This document shows, piece after piece, positions 1 to 9,238 of a DNA stretch of 22,466 nucleotides. The DNA lies in the NCBI GenBank assembly GCA_001579985.1, contig LRSR01008823.1, positions 1 through 22,466 on the forward strand. The letters are read 5' to 3'. Below the pieces are notes generated by a model, which was given only the letters and a program-made list of their open reading frames with translations, searched no databases and had not been told where the DNA came from. Position 1 is the stretch's first letter, and every line of letters begins with the position of its first letter. A program made the translations under genes and the position numbers. This DNA is from Hypsibius dujardini. Lineage: Eukaryota > Tardigrada > Eutardigrada > Parachela > Hypsibiidae.

Positions 1-1
1 C

Positions 2-42
<41 letters not shown>
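1..42 (+). repeat. (CTGT)n microsatellite, RNF14-like intron 4
   Basis: Pure tandem CTGT, about ten units, cut by the window edge. It begins directly at the donor side of exon 4, so on the sense strand of the gene it reads (GACA)n straight after the 5' splice site. Confidence 0.95.
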
Positions 43-48
43 GCTTAC

Positions 49-2107
49 ATACCATCTGACAGGCAAGGCACGCCAGGATGCGGCGCCGCTCGGCAGGTAC
101 CGCAAAAGTGATGTCCACAAGTCAGGCAGCTCAGCTCGCGCTGAGCATTCGGAATCAACTCCATCGGCGCGTTGCATTCCTTCTTCGGGCAGCGAATGAT
201 CATTTTACTGTCATCGACAAACTGGTCCGTGGTCAAATCACAGTAACGCTGGAAGGTTCCGCCATCCACCAGAGTCTTGATCTGAAAGAGCAACAAGCAA
301 TTATGAAATGAACCGTTGCAATCCAAAAAAAGCAAAATATGCCAAAAACTAATGAACTCTTCTTACCATTTCCATGTCGGCGTGGATTTTGCAGCCGCTC
401 TCCAGACAGGTCAGATCCTTCAGCTGGCCCTCACGGACCTTGATGGACAAATCCTCCGAGACACAGGCGCGGCAGAAGAAGTGCTTACACTCTGGAAACA
501 TGATGGCCGCCATGGACGGTTTATGGTCGAAGCAGACGGCACAGTCGAAGGCCTTTTCCGCGGCCAAGGCGGTGCCTTCATGGGACGCCAACTTGGCCTG
601 GACGTCGCGGTAGAGCTTGTGCACCTCACTGGGATTGTGAAAGGTGATGTGGTAGCGCTTCTTCTGCTCCACGTCGGGAGTGACGTAAAAGATGCGCCGA
701 TGGTGGAGGACGTCGAGGAATTTGATGCTGCCGGCGATCAGCCAGTCAAAGACCGGTTTCAGGGACCGGTGCTTGCGGTACTTGTACTCCAGCTTTGCCG
801 TCAGACGTTTCATCTGCGAGCAAGTGAATCGAAAGAGGATATGGCTTGAAAGAAGGAATTTCGGGCTAGTAGCGGCACTCGCTGTGTGTGCCATTGAGTG
901 AGTGAATGAGTGAGTCTCCTTACTAGCCCTTACTACTACTTACAGTCTATTTCAATTGATTGATTGATTGATTGAGGAGTGATTGCTTCTCTTTCGCACG
1001 AGGCATGTCTCAGTCGTCCTGCAAGCAGGTCATACGTGGTACTCACATGATCCTTCACCAGCCAGGAGCAGTTGACGTAGAATTTGGCGGAATTCTCCGT
1101 GGCCGACAGCTCGACCCGCACTCGGATGGGCGGGAAGTGCCGATATCCCCCATGGACCTCCTGAATACTCGCCCCACCGCCGCTAAGCAGCACCACCGTA
1201 AACGAATCGGTCGGATCGTCCGCCCGGCCGTTCAGCAGAGGCATCACACTGATAGCGACCCCCGAGACAACGTCCTCATCGGCGAACTTGGTGACCATCA
1301 CCTTGGCGCCCCAGCCGCTGTCATCGTTGCCGAACTGCTGCTTCAGCGCTTCAATGTCCTCGGCCCGCTTCTTGGCATCGCGTTGCGACAAGACCATGGC
1401 GACGTCCGACAGGCAAGAGGAGGTGGAGGGGCAGTCGACAATGATGGCGGCGTCATCGTCATCGTCGTCGTCAGCGGCGGCGGAGATTTCAGCAGTGGCG
1501 ATGGAGCGCTTACGACTCACTGGGAAAACAAGAAATAGCTGTGCAAGTCAGAAGATAAAATGACAGTCAAAATAGGCAGTCGGATAGTCGAGGGATAGGC
1601 ATATAGGCAAGGGATCAGGCAGACAAATAGACAAAAAAAAGTCAGTCAGATAAGCGAAGGATCGGATCGGCAATGATTCAGGCAGACAGGCAGAGAGACA
1701 TACAGATACAGTCAGACAGGCAAAGGCTCAGACAGTCAAGCAGAACGATGGTTCGGCAAAGAATCAAGACAGATAGACAGCCAATCAAATAGGCGAGCCA
1801 TGAGGCAGGCATACAGTCAGGCAGATAAGAAAGTGATCCGACAGACACAGGGTCGACAACCCAGCAAGAACGGCACCTGTCTGCCGGCAAAGACAGATTG
1901 TAATCAAACAAGACCCCATCTCCTTAGAACCTGAACACGTAACGCAGTTAAAGGGCAGATTTGATCAACTCCTATCAACGTACCACGACTCGTTCCAGGC
2001 AATCCCCACGACTCTGGAGTGCCCCAGTCGATGGCGGTGCCCACAACGACCACATCGTCGTCGCTCTCTTCCCCCGAGCTCAGCACAATACATTCGTCGT
2101 GTTCCAT
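49..2107 (-). CDS. RNF14: RNF14-like RWD/RBR E3 ubiquitin ligase (5' part; continues past left edge)
   Basis: Coding exons on the minus strand: 2107-1984, 1519-1047, 813-367, 281-49. Phases match at each junction and all have GT/AG ends; the last donor could instead be at 53. About 425 residues are visible. Residues 1-75 are acidic and low-complexity. An RWD-like domain lies at ~75-235 (HFPP turn, then NCSWL and a helix). RING1 starts at residue 290 with C-x2-C, then C-K-H-x2-C-x2-C and C-x4-C. The IBR in exon 4 fits C-x4-C-x15-C-x2-C-x4-C-x2-C-x4-H-x4-C exactly. RING2, which carries the catalytic Cys in RBR ligases, lies outside the window. The family takes ubiquitin from E2 onto a RING2 Cys before transfer to substrate. 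RWD plus RBR is the RNF14/ARA54 (yeast Itt1) arrangement, and linker spacing also matches RNF14. The start is the first ATG in the exon and begins MEHDECIVL. Substrate unknown. Confidence 0.85.
893..974 (+). repeat. Short TGAG/TGAA and TTGA tetranucleotide runs, RNF14-like intron 2
   Basis: Intron 2 (814-1046, 233 nt) has a TGAG/TGAA-type run at about 893-914 and five TTGA units at about 955-974. Nothing else recognisable is in this intron. Confidence 0.7.
1565..1890 (+). repeat. Decayed GACA/GGCA-type microsatellite filling RNF14-like intron 1
   Basis: Most of intron 1 (1520-1983) is a loose succession of words such as CAGACAGGCA, CAGTCAGAT and AGATAGACAG with no fixed period. It reads as an old (GACA)n/(GGCA)n array blurred by substitutions and indels, unlike the clean arrays elsewhere in the window. 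Composition-based call. Confidence 0.6.
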
Positions 2108-2149
2108 AATGCTCCCTTTAATTTTGTTAGTACTTCACACCGGCAAAAC

Positions 2150-2240
2150 CTGTAAGAACGAGGACAAATGCACGGCGGTGAAATGAGCGTGTACTAGTAA
2201 TGTCAAAAGGGATTTTGTGTCTTGCCTCAACGGGATTTTG

Positions 2241-2280
<40 letters not shown>

Positions 2281-2314
2281 GCCTGCCTGCCTGTCTGCCT
2301 GCCTGCCTGCCTGC

Positions 2315-2345
<31 letters not shown>

Positions 2346-2483
2346 CCTGCCTGTCTGTGTGTCTGTCTGTCTGTGTGTCTGCCTGTCTGTGTGTCTGTCT
2401 AGTACTTCTTCATCAGCAGAAGAGACGATAAGTGAAGTAATGAAGCGAAACAGAGGAAAGAAAGCGAAAATATTCCCTCTTAC
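2150..2483 (-). other. Probable 5' UTR intron of the RNF14-like gene
   Basis: On the minus strand, CCCG|GTAAGA (donor, GT at 2483-2482) is followed 334 nt later by a pyrimidine-rich tract and cttacag (AG at 2151-2150), 42 nt upstream of the start codon. No ATG opens in the presumed upstream exon (from 2484 towards ~2560), so it would be untranslated. The intron would contain the CTGT block at 2244-2400, like the long coding introns of this window. Inferred from splice-site sequence only. Confidence 0.4.
2244..2400 (+). repeat. (CTGT)n/(CTGC)n microsatellite
   Basis: Tandem CTGT with interspersed CTGC and TGTGT variants. It lies inside the proposed 5' UTR intron of the RNF14-like gene. Long open frames here of the Cys-Leu-Ser-Val type come only from the repeat. 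Confidence 0.95.
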
Positions 2484-2797
2484 CGGGTGAACAACTTTTC
2501 TCCCCCTTCCCTTCCAGGACACAATTATTGTGACAAGAATAAATTGCCTGCCGCACTTCTCAACTAAAGTCCTGATTATAATTGATTATTATAATGAGCA
2601 GACCAGACCAGACGTTCCCTTCCCCGCCTCACTTGGGTCATCACAATGTAACACACACAAAAGCACGCTACTTGTCCTCAAACACGGGCACGAAAATTCT
2701 CCTTCTCTGGCGCTTCTGACGGAAATATAGAGACAAACAATCGGCATGCGGGCCGGCGACACTGCAGGCACTTTGGCTTCGGAGAGCGAGGGCAGGC

Positions 2798-2858
2798 ACG
2801 TACACACACACGCACAGGCACGCACACAGGCACACACACACACACGCATAGACACAAA
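2798..2858 (+). repeat. (CA)n-rich stretch
   Basis: Imperfect CA dinucleotide array with CGCA and GGCA interruptions, between the RNF14-like 5' end and the 52-bp minisatellite. The surrounding 2560-3160 has no supported gene. Confidence 0.85.
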
Positions 2859-2885
2859 CAAGATAAGCCTTCCTCCACACCCATT

Positions 2886-2911
2886 CTCCGAACAGCATAG
2901 TCTGTTCGGAG
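2886..2911. repeat. Perfect 10-bp inverted repeat
   Basis: CTCCGAACAG (2886-2895), a 6-nt spacer, then CTGTTCGGAG (2902-2911). It could form a hairpin or be a dyad protein site. No flanking gene end explains it. Confidence 0.6.
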
Positions 2912-3160
2912 CCAACCGTCGAATTAAGCCTTATCTTTAACTTTAAGTCAAGGTATGGCGCTTGATTTGTGTGTTCGGCGACCAACCATACAAAAACAGT
3001 CAAATTATCAGCCGATCTTAAAAGATCCTAAAATACAGGATCTTAAGCAAATCAATTATAAAAACAGAACCAATTTAAAGACGAAATTGATCACAGATCT
3101 GGTCTGGATAGTGCGCAAACTGCAAGTACGACCAACAATAATAAGGGGAAAGATCGAGCT

Positions 3161-3330
3161 ATTGATTGATTGATTGTGGATACAGCTAATTCAAGTGAGA
3201 ATCCAAGGCTTGATTGATTGATTGATTGCGTATACAGCTAACTCAAGTGAGAATCCAAGGCTTGATTGATTGATTGATTGCGTATACAGTTAACTCAAGT
3301 GAGAACCCAAGGCTTGATTGATTGATTGAT
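3161..3330 (+). repeat. 52-bp minisatellite, three units
   Basis: Three tandem units with exact 52-bp spacing (TACAG motif at 3181, 3233 and 3285), differing by a few substitutions. Each unit is a (GATT)n block followed by a unique part ending in CAAGTGAGAATCCAAGGC. A final GATT block closes the array. Confidence 0.95.
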
Positions 3331-4330
3331 GTATGATAGATCAAACTAGCGTCTGAATATCTCGAAATCAAGAGTGTTCCCCTGCCTCAAATAATTATTC
3401 TCAATCCAGATACAAGCATACAATGATTTTCGACAAGAAACACAACAACACAGCCAATTTAAAATTCCGCAATCTGCGGAGCGGCTATCCAACGTTGAAA
3501 AAGTGCCCTCCAGAAAATAAGCCGCTGAACGAGAATCAAAATTTTTCATATATCCCCAATAGCACCAGAAAATCATAAAATGAATTCCCTTCGCAAATAT
3601 GTATCGTCGTAAAGTAAATTGGCAGCGGGGATGCATGTAAACGATTTCAAAGTGTCCTTCCCTTAAATCAAGGCCAATAAGCATCCATCAACCAATCAAT
3701 CAACAAGGAGTTCGAACAGTGTCAAAAACTATGAAATCAATCAATCCATGGCCGACTCCTATGGGTAAACGATCAAAATTCCAGAAGTGCCGCCCCTTCC
3801 GCCCAGCATTTCCAAACCTCCTGAGTTTTCAGGAAATACTCAAAACGCGAAACTTACCATCAAATTTCCCTCGCAGTCGTTCAAGAAAAGAAATTAAACG
3901 ATGCACGGCAGAATTTTCAATCAGAATGTCCCGAGCGTTCTTCTTCCTTCCACCGACAACAACACTTCCTCCACTCTTCCCCAATATTCCAAAATCAGAT
4001 TCTGCAAGGAATGAATAAAACATGAACGGAAATATATGGAAAATCGGCTTTACAAAAGTCAAAACCACCTTACAGCTTTCCAATAATTTCCCTCCGAAGT
4101 TCCAAAAACAATTCAAAACGAATTTCAAAATTAACGCGGCCGTTGTCGCGCAAATAAATTACACTACAGTATCCTAAAAATATTGAATATTCCAGAAAAT
4201 TTGGCAAAAAAATGGTGTGACGAAATAAATCGCGTCCTTTCACGAAGCGAAGAAGACGCGAAGGAAAGAAAACGCAAGAATGCGCTTTCAGGAATAATCT
4301 CACTCTCTGACAAGAATATCCGCTGAGAGG
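3331..4330. other. AT-rich intergenic stretch without a supported gene
   Basis: About 1 kb between the minisatellite and the first MITE. Minus-strand segments around 3860-4015 and 4075-4180 carry plausible splice sites but do not join in an open frame, and no family is recognised. A few isolated CAATCAAT words occur near 3690-3750. I see nothing else to annotate. Confidence 0.5.
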
Positions 4331-4339
4331 CAAATAGTA

Positions 4340-4441
4340 CAGCTGTGGCACGATTTCTTGACGAAAACCGTAAATCGGAACACTGGCATAATAAGATGTG
4401 TTCCGATTAAAGTTTTTCATCGAGAAATCGTGCCACAGCTG
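4340..4441. mobile_element. 102-bp MITE with TA target-site duplication, nested in dispersed repeat copy A
   Basis: The terminal inverted repeats begin CAGCTGTGGCACGATTTCT at the left and mirror it at the right (..GTGCCACAGCTG). TA lies on both sides (4338-4339 and 4442-4443), the duplication expected of Tc1/mariner-type transposition. The inner sequence (near 4372-4415) is also nearly palindromic. It corresponds to the subterminal parts of the 433-bp element at 5552, so it looks like an internal-deletion derivative. No coding capacity. Confidence 0.85.
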
Positions 4442-4983
4442 TATACAGGGGGAGAGTCCGACTAAACTGCCATCGAATAGACACGCTCGTCTCGAAAGTG
4501 GAAAAGATCCTTAATCAGGCCACCCCGTAATCGCATCACTCGTTTCGTAACAGTCTTTCGTGCTTCCACGAGCCGGAGGTATGCCGACAGGCGGCACGCG
4601 AGATGCGGTTTCCAGACAGAAAGAACATTTTAGCTGATCCACTGTCTCAAAACAAAAATTGAACCACTGAGCTAACAAAAAAAAAATTTATATTTTCATA
4701 ACATTGGCCATTCATTTTTATAAGATTTACTTGGCAGAAAGTTTTGTCACTAAAGAATCTGTCAAGTCGAAAAAAATAATTAAAGCCGGCGCCTGTACAC
4801 TGCTTGTGGACTACCGTAGCCGATTGGCCCTATTGGTTACTTGTAGGAGGAGCTACACTACATTCTATTTTCTCACTGGTCGAACTACCGTACACAGACA
4901 AATGGAAATGCACCAGAGCCTAAGTGTCGGAGATTGGGCGTGTCTCTTCGTAGTGTATGGTTTCAATTGGCTCTGGTATATAC
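4442..4983 (+). repeat. Dispersed ~540-bp repeat, copy A
   Basis: It matches 10503-11065 (copy B) over its whole length in the same orientation at roughly 80% identity by eye, with small indels. Strongly kept blocks include TTTCCAGACAGAAAGAACAT and CATTCATTTTTATAAGATTT. Near the right end CCAGAGCC (4913-4920) and GGCTCTGG (4969-4976) form an inverted pair, followed by a TATATA run. The match probably begins left of the nested MITE, at GGCAAATAG near 4330. The two copies differ at all codon positions in every frame checked, so I take it as non-coding, probably a non-autonomous element. Confidence 0.85.
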
Positions 4984-5551
4984 AGTCAGCCCCAAGAAAA
5001 ACCCCGCTCGCACAACATAGACTTTTTGCGCATAGAGAGCGATATGATGCGACAAGTGTGCCAAAAGAATGTCTTCGTTATTAAGAGATGCAGATAATTG
5101 AACCGAGCGGCCTACCAAAAATTGGCCATCTCGCGATCTTGAAAAACAAATAACACTTTACCTGTGTATAAGACTGCAACAACTGATAACTTAATCGCAG
5201 GGAAACTGCCCAAAGTAACCGAATTCGAGTTTTTATCAGCTGTTTTTGCAGCTTTTCCATGACTGCTGTTTTCTGTTGCTGCTATTCATCTTTGATTGGC
5301 TGATTTAGTAAAATGTGATTTGAATATGGTCAATGTAAGGCGAATTTGCGGCAGAAAGTTATGCAGAATTCTGGATTTCGATTGGGATATTGCGGTTTAA
5401 CGCTTTAAATTCTAGTTGTTAACTCTGTTTTTCAAAATGTTTGTGATGTTTAAATTTGAATTATTGCAGAAACAGTGCAATTTAGGGCGGGGTTTTCGGC
5501 CAGTTTAAACAGCAAAAGTCACGTGGGCAGAGTTTTTATTGGGGCTGACTA
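4984..5551. other. Intergenic stretch, nothing recognised
   Basis: AT-rich sequence between repeat copy A and the 433-bp MITE. No supported exon, tandem repeat or RNA gene seen on either strand. Confidence 0.5.
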
Positions 5552-5984
5552 CTGCTGTGGCACGATTTCTTGACGAAGAACAAGGGCTGTTAAGTGGAAC
5601 TCACGCTTTCCGAAATAAGCTACTTTAATCGGAACAGACAAACCGGGCAAAAATTATAGATTTTCTCTTAAATTTGAACAACGAAAATATAGAACTTTTC
5701 TAAAACAGGAAAAGTACAATTTGATGTAAAATTGGGACAGGAGTGGGAGGCTTTGAAGATGGCATTTTTGGAATCAATCGATGAATCAATCTCTTTAGAA
5801 CGGCTGAAAATTCGTTTGAAGAAATAAGCAAGACATCAATCAACTGAGACCATACACAGTAAAGAGAGTATATTTGCAATTGATTGATTTTTTGGGCCGT
5901 GCAGTTTGCTCGTTCCTATTTACGGTGTATGTTGCGTTCCACTTAACGGCCCTTGTTTTACGTCAAGAAATCGTGCCACAGCTG
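5552..5984. mobile_element. 433-bp MITE of the same family, TA-flanked
   Basis: Terminal inverted repeats of about 50 bp: the left starts CTGCTGTGGCACGATTTCTT and the right, read inverted, CAGCTGTGGCACGATTTCTT. They continue alike through an ACAAGGGC.GTTAAGTGGAAC segment. TA flanks at 5550-5551 and 5985-5986. The interior is AT-rich, has no long open frame and contains short GATT/AATC words. This is a non-autonomous DNA transposon, by TA duplication most like Tc1/mariner. Confidence 0.88.
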
Positions 5985-6491
5985 TATTCTCTTTGCTTAA
6001 GCTTGAACAGGCAACAAAGCGCATAAAATTGCACAATCTCTTTGCGCAATCTAAATCCACATGCGCCGGCACCACACTATTTTCCCAACGCGCACTGCAC
6101 ATGTGCGTCTTACACCACAAATCTAAAATTCCGTTGTAGTTTTTCTGTTCTGAATTCTTTCTTTCCCCTTTCATCTGTATCGGGATCACCGCCGAATCTG
6201 GTATTTTTTGGAATAACAGGACCTTCTGTAAGGTATAAGTCGCTGGTTTGTTGACATAAATTGTCCGAAATGTAAAATCAAAATTTACGGTTTCATTGAT
6301 CCATCAATCAATCTAGGAATTTAATCTAGACAAAATGCACTGTAATAAAAAGGCAATCAAGCGATCGATCGATCAGTTGAACGCTTGAAAACGCGATCTC
6401 AACTGCTATTAGTGGTATCGCAACGCAGTGCTTGAGCTTTGAGATGAAGACGAAATAAACTTTTGTTTGCGGCGTTAATTTTCAGAGGAAG
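5985..6491. promoter_or_regulatory. SNAPC1 5' flank and probable 5' UTR intron
   Basis: A cttttgtttgcgg..ttttcag acceptor ends at 6485, six bases before the SNAPC1 ATG. The best upstream donor is ACCTTCT|GTAAGG at 6228, giving a 258-nt intron with a few ATCAATCAAT and GATCGATC words. A trans-spliced leader joined at the same acceptor would look the same. No TATA box is clear. Confidence 0.35.
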
Positions 6492-7340
6492 ATGCCTCGT
6501 AAGGCGGAGAAACGGAAGCTGGAGGAAGGAGGGACAACGCCGAAGAAGAAAACCGCCGTCGATTCTTCCGCTTCCATCCGGCCGCCGCTGGCGATCAACG
6601 GGTTCCGACTGGATGTCGCTACATTGGTGGCCACCTTCACTCAGAAAGACTCCCTTCGGTTCGAGGATTTCGTTGCGGTGTGGGAAGAGATGAAGTTCGG
6701 ATTCATTTGGGGGTATCTTTCTACGTTCTTCAATCGCTTGATTGATTGATTGATTGATCGATTGATTGATTGATTAATTGATGGATATGTTTTTTATCTT
6801 GTAAAATCGATTATCTCTGGATTCGCAGCTGCGAATTTGGAAATGTTTGTGTTTTTGCCTAGTGGGATTGCACCCGGCGTACGCGGCTTAACCGAGCTTT
6901 ACGAGGTAAGGAATGGCAAGTGGTACAGCATAGGGAGGGAAAATGAGTGATTCTACTTTCTTCAATCGATAGATTGATTGATTGATTATGTTTTTTATCT
7001 TGCCTAAAATTATCTTTACATTCAGCTGGACGGGCCATTACTGATATACGTTTGAATTGCGCCAAAACGCTGCGTTGTTTTTGCAGTTCGCGGAGAAATG
7101 CTTCAGGGAGGCTGTCATGCTCTGCCTGAAACCCAACGATCCGATCACCCGGGTTGCCGGCATCTACCTGCTCTATTCCCTGTACATCTCGCGGCCTCTC
7201 CATTGTCATGCCAAAGTTAGTTGCGTTTCAAAATTCAATGTCATTGTAGTTTATTATAGTTCCCTGTATATCCGTGTTACTGTGTCTGTAACTGGCTGTC
7301 TGGTTAGTTGTCTGTCTGCCTGCCTGCCAAGTACCTTCCC

Positions 7341-7372
<32 letters not shown>

Positions 7373-9220
7373 ATCTGACTGCCTGCTTGTCCGTCTGTCT
7401 GTCTGTCTATCTGTCTGTTTGTCTGTCTGTCTGTCTATCTGACTGCCTGCTTGTCTGTCTCTCTGCCTGTCTATCTGCCTGCCTGCCTATCTGTCTGCCT
7501 GCCGGTCTTCTATCCCTGCTGTCGATCGTTTTCGGAGTCACATGTGTTGTCTGTCAGATACGGATTCACCCGGTGTCTGAGATGCTGCCGATTGCGACGT
7601 TCATCGACGAGCTGAAAGAAGAGAATCACCTCAAGCCTGTCTACTGTTTCGTGGACCTCCATGAGCAGAGCGCCTTCTGCTACACTTTGACCGCGTACGA
7701 GGTTCGATTATTTGTGTGCTTTCAATCTAACACGTTGAAGAAGATAAACTGTAAGTAAATTTTCTCTCTGCCCAGATGGGATCACATACGCTCCGCGCGA
7801 AAGTGTGGCGGGACGACGAGATCAACATTAAAATGTACATCCCAGACATGCCGACGCTCCTGGAATCGGACGCGCTCGCGGTGAGTTCTCGTGGACGCAA
7901 ATGTTTCGCAGCCTTGTTCTCTGTCTGAATTTCAACCGAATTTCAGAGAGCAATGGATTCAGACAGGGTCTATGCCCGCACAAAGGCCGAACTGATGAGC
8001 GACCCCAGCCAGTCGACGGCGCGGGAAGGAACCCATCCGCTCGGATACATTAAGGGCAATTTGGAAGAGCGCCTTCAGGTTATTTCAGACGACTACAGCG
8101 CGGCTATGGGAAAGCTCTACGCCAGCCACGCCACTTCCGGTCCCTCTCAGGCACCCAGTACTTCCGGTAAGCCTTGTTCGACCTCTGGACCAGTCATTCC
8201 ATGTTTTATCGTCACACTCGATAATCCGAATTTCGTTTTGGTGAAATTTGTCAAATCTCGGAAAACATCCGAGTCGGTTGATTGATTGATTAATTGGTTG
8301 ATTGACTGATAGATTGGTTATTAGGTTGATTGATTGATTGATTGGTTAGTCGGTTAGTCGGTCGGTTGATTGATTGGTCAGTCGGTTGATTGATTGATTG
8401 GTTAGTTGGTCGGTTGATTGATTGGTTAGTCCAGGACAGGTTGCTCCAATTTATACATTCCAAGATATTCTTAAAAAGAGTCCACGGTTAAAAAAGCTTC
8501 CGGTTCCAGAGGAAGGTGCTTCCATACCCGGTTTTCATGTATCCACATAAAGATCCTGCTCCGAAGCAGGATCTTTTAAGTAATATTAACGAAATTCCAA
8601 TCATTCAATAAAAGCTGCGAGAAGACTAGGGACAAGAGTAAAAAAACAACAAATGAGCTAATTCTTCAAATTAAGGACCGAAGAACCCTTTTCGAGGCCC
8701 CACGTTTTAGGAATCGTGTCAATAATAATAACAAAAGTAGCATCTCATATTTTTTGGAAGTATCTTTGACGAGTCTTTGTGTCTTTGACGAGGCAGCCGG
8801 TTGATTGGCTGATTGAGTGTGTCTTTGACGAGGCAGCCGGTTGAATGGCTGATTGAGTGTGTCTTTGACGAGGCAGCCGGTCGATTGGCTGATTGAGTGT
8901 GTCTTTGACGAGGCAGCTGGTTGATTGGCTGATTGAGTGTGTCTTTGACGACTGATTGGCTGATTGAGTGTGTCTTTGACGAGGCAGCCGGTTGATTGGC
9001 TGATTGAGTGTGTCTTTGACGAGGCAGCCGGTTGATTGGCTGATTGAGTGCGTCTTTGACGAGGCAGCAGGTTGATTGGCTGATTGGAACTGTCTAATTA
9101 ACAAGTGACTATTCTTGTTTAGCAGCAGCCGTCCCTGCCGAATCAGAGGAGGAAACCGTCGGAACAAGACGTCAACGTCTTCGGCTTCAACAAATGGCTC
9201 GAAATACTGGAACAACGTAA
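6492..9220 (+). CDS. SNAPC1: snRNA-activating protein complex subunit 1 (SNAPC1/SNAP43)
   Basis: Coding exons: 6492-6712, 6863-6905, 7087-7215, 7558-7701, 7776-7880, 7947-8166, 9123-9220; phases agree throughout, giving about 319 aa (human about 368). SNAPC1 is a core subunit of SNAPc, the nuclear factor that binds the proximal sequence element of Pol II and Pol III snRNA promoters. The family region shows as DSLRFEDFVAVWEEMKFG (exon 1, aligning with DSVRFEDF..W..MKFG), then ITRVAGIYLLYSLYISRP (exon 3) and an exon 4 stretch containing AFCYTLTAYE. The N-terminus is basic (KRKLEEG..PKKK), a possible nuclear signal. Exon 7 is the least certain: in phase it ends TAA at 9218-9220 after a poorly conserved tail, while another frame of the same exon is open to TGA at 9270. 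Introns 4 and 5 are 74 and 66 nt; introns 1, 2, 3 and 6 carry tandem repeats. Confidence 0.85.
6737..6783 (+). repeat. (GATT)n microsatellite, SNAPC1 intron 1
   Basis: About eleven GATT/GATC-type tetranucleotides with slight variation, in the 150-nt intron 6713-6862. Confidence 0.9.
6964..6988 (+). repeat. Short (GATT)n run, SNAPC1 intron 2
   Basis: Four to five GATT-type units (ATCGATAGATTGATTGATTG) in the 181-nt intron 6906-7086. Confidence 0.85.
7310..7506 (+). repeat. (CTGT)n/(CTGC)n microsatellite, SNAPC1 intron 3
   Basis: The array occupies most of the 342-nt intron 7216-7557, with CTAT, CTGA and CTTG variants. The intron acceptor itself reads ttgtctgtcag, so a decayed repeat word contributes to the 3' splice site. 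Confidence 0.92.
8276..8430 (+). repeat. (GATT)n/(GGTT)n array, SNAPC1 intron 6
   Basis: Irregular array of GATTGATT, GGTTAGTC and GGTCGGTT words right after the frame that reads through from exon 6 stops (about 8285). Confidence 0.85.
8549..8576. repeat. Perfect 12-bp stem, 4-nt loop hairpin
   Basis: AAAGATCCTGCT, loop CCGA, AGCAGGATCTTT. It lies 30 nt upstream of the AATAAA at 8607 within SNAPC1 intron 6. A related but weaker hairpin, AAGATCCT/AGGATCTT, is at 3022-3044. Confidence 0.75.
8607..8612 (+). terminator. AATAAA, possible alternative poly(A) signal in SNAPC1 intron 6
   Basis: If exon 6 is not spliced at 8167, its frame runs on to a stop near 8285 and this is the next canonical AATAAA. 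It would make a shorter transcript ending before the 40-bp minisatellite. Suggestive only. Confidence 0.3.
8779..9090 (+). repeat. 40-bp minisatellite, eight units, SNAPC1 intron 6
   Basis: GTCTTTGAC recurs at 8781, 8821, 8861, 8901, 8941, 8972, 9012 and 9052. The spacing is exactly 40 bp except once, where a unit lacks 9 bp. Each unit ends in GATTGGCTGATTGAG. The array stops 32 bp before the exon 7 acceptor. The long minus-strand open frame across it is a product of the repeat. Confidence 0.97.
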
Positions 9221-9238
9221 AAAAAGGGGAGGAATTTG

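Noticed and set aside
316-849. Plus-strand open frames opposite the RNF14-like exons (also 972-1538)
   Set aside because: They are antisense shadows of GC-rich exons. The minus strand carries the zinc-binding Cys/His pattern and correct splice sites.
3829-4128. Minus-strand exon-like segment (acceptor near 4013, GATG|GTAAGT donor near 3858) with a possible upstream exon at about 4075-4180
   Set aside because: The two segments do not join in an open frame in any phase I tried and resemble no family. Chance splice words in AT-rich DNA are likely.
4800-4900. tRNA-derived SINE promoter boxes in dispersed repeat copy A (GGTCGAACTACC resembling a B box)
   Set aside because: The B-box match is poor, the A box is absent at the right distance, and copy B does not keep it.
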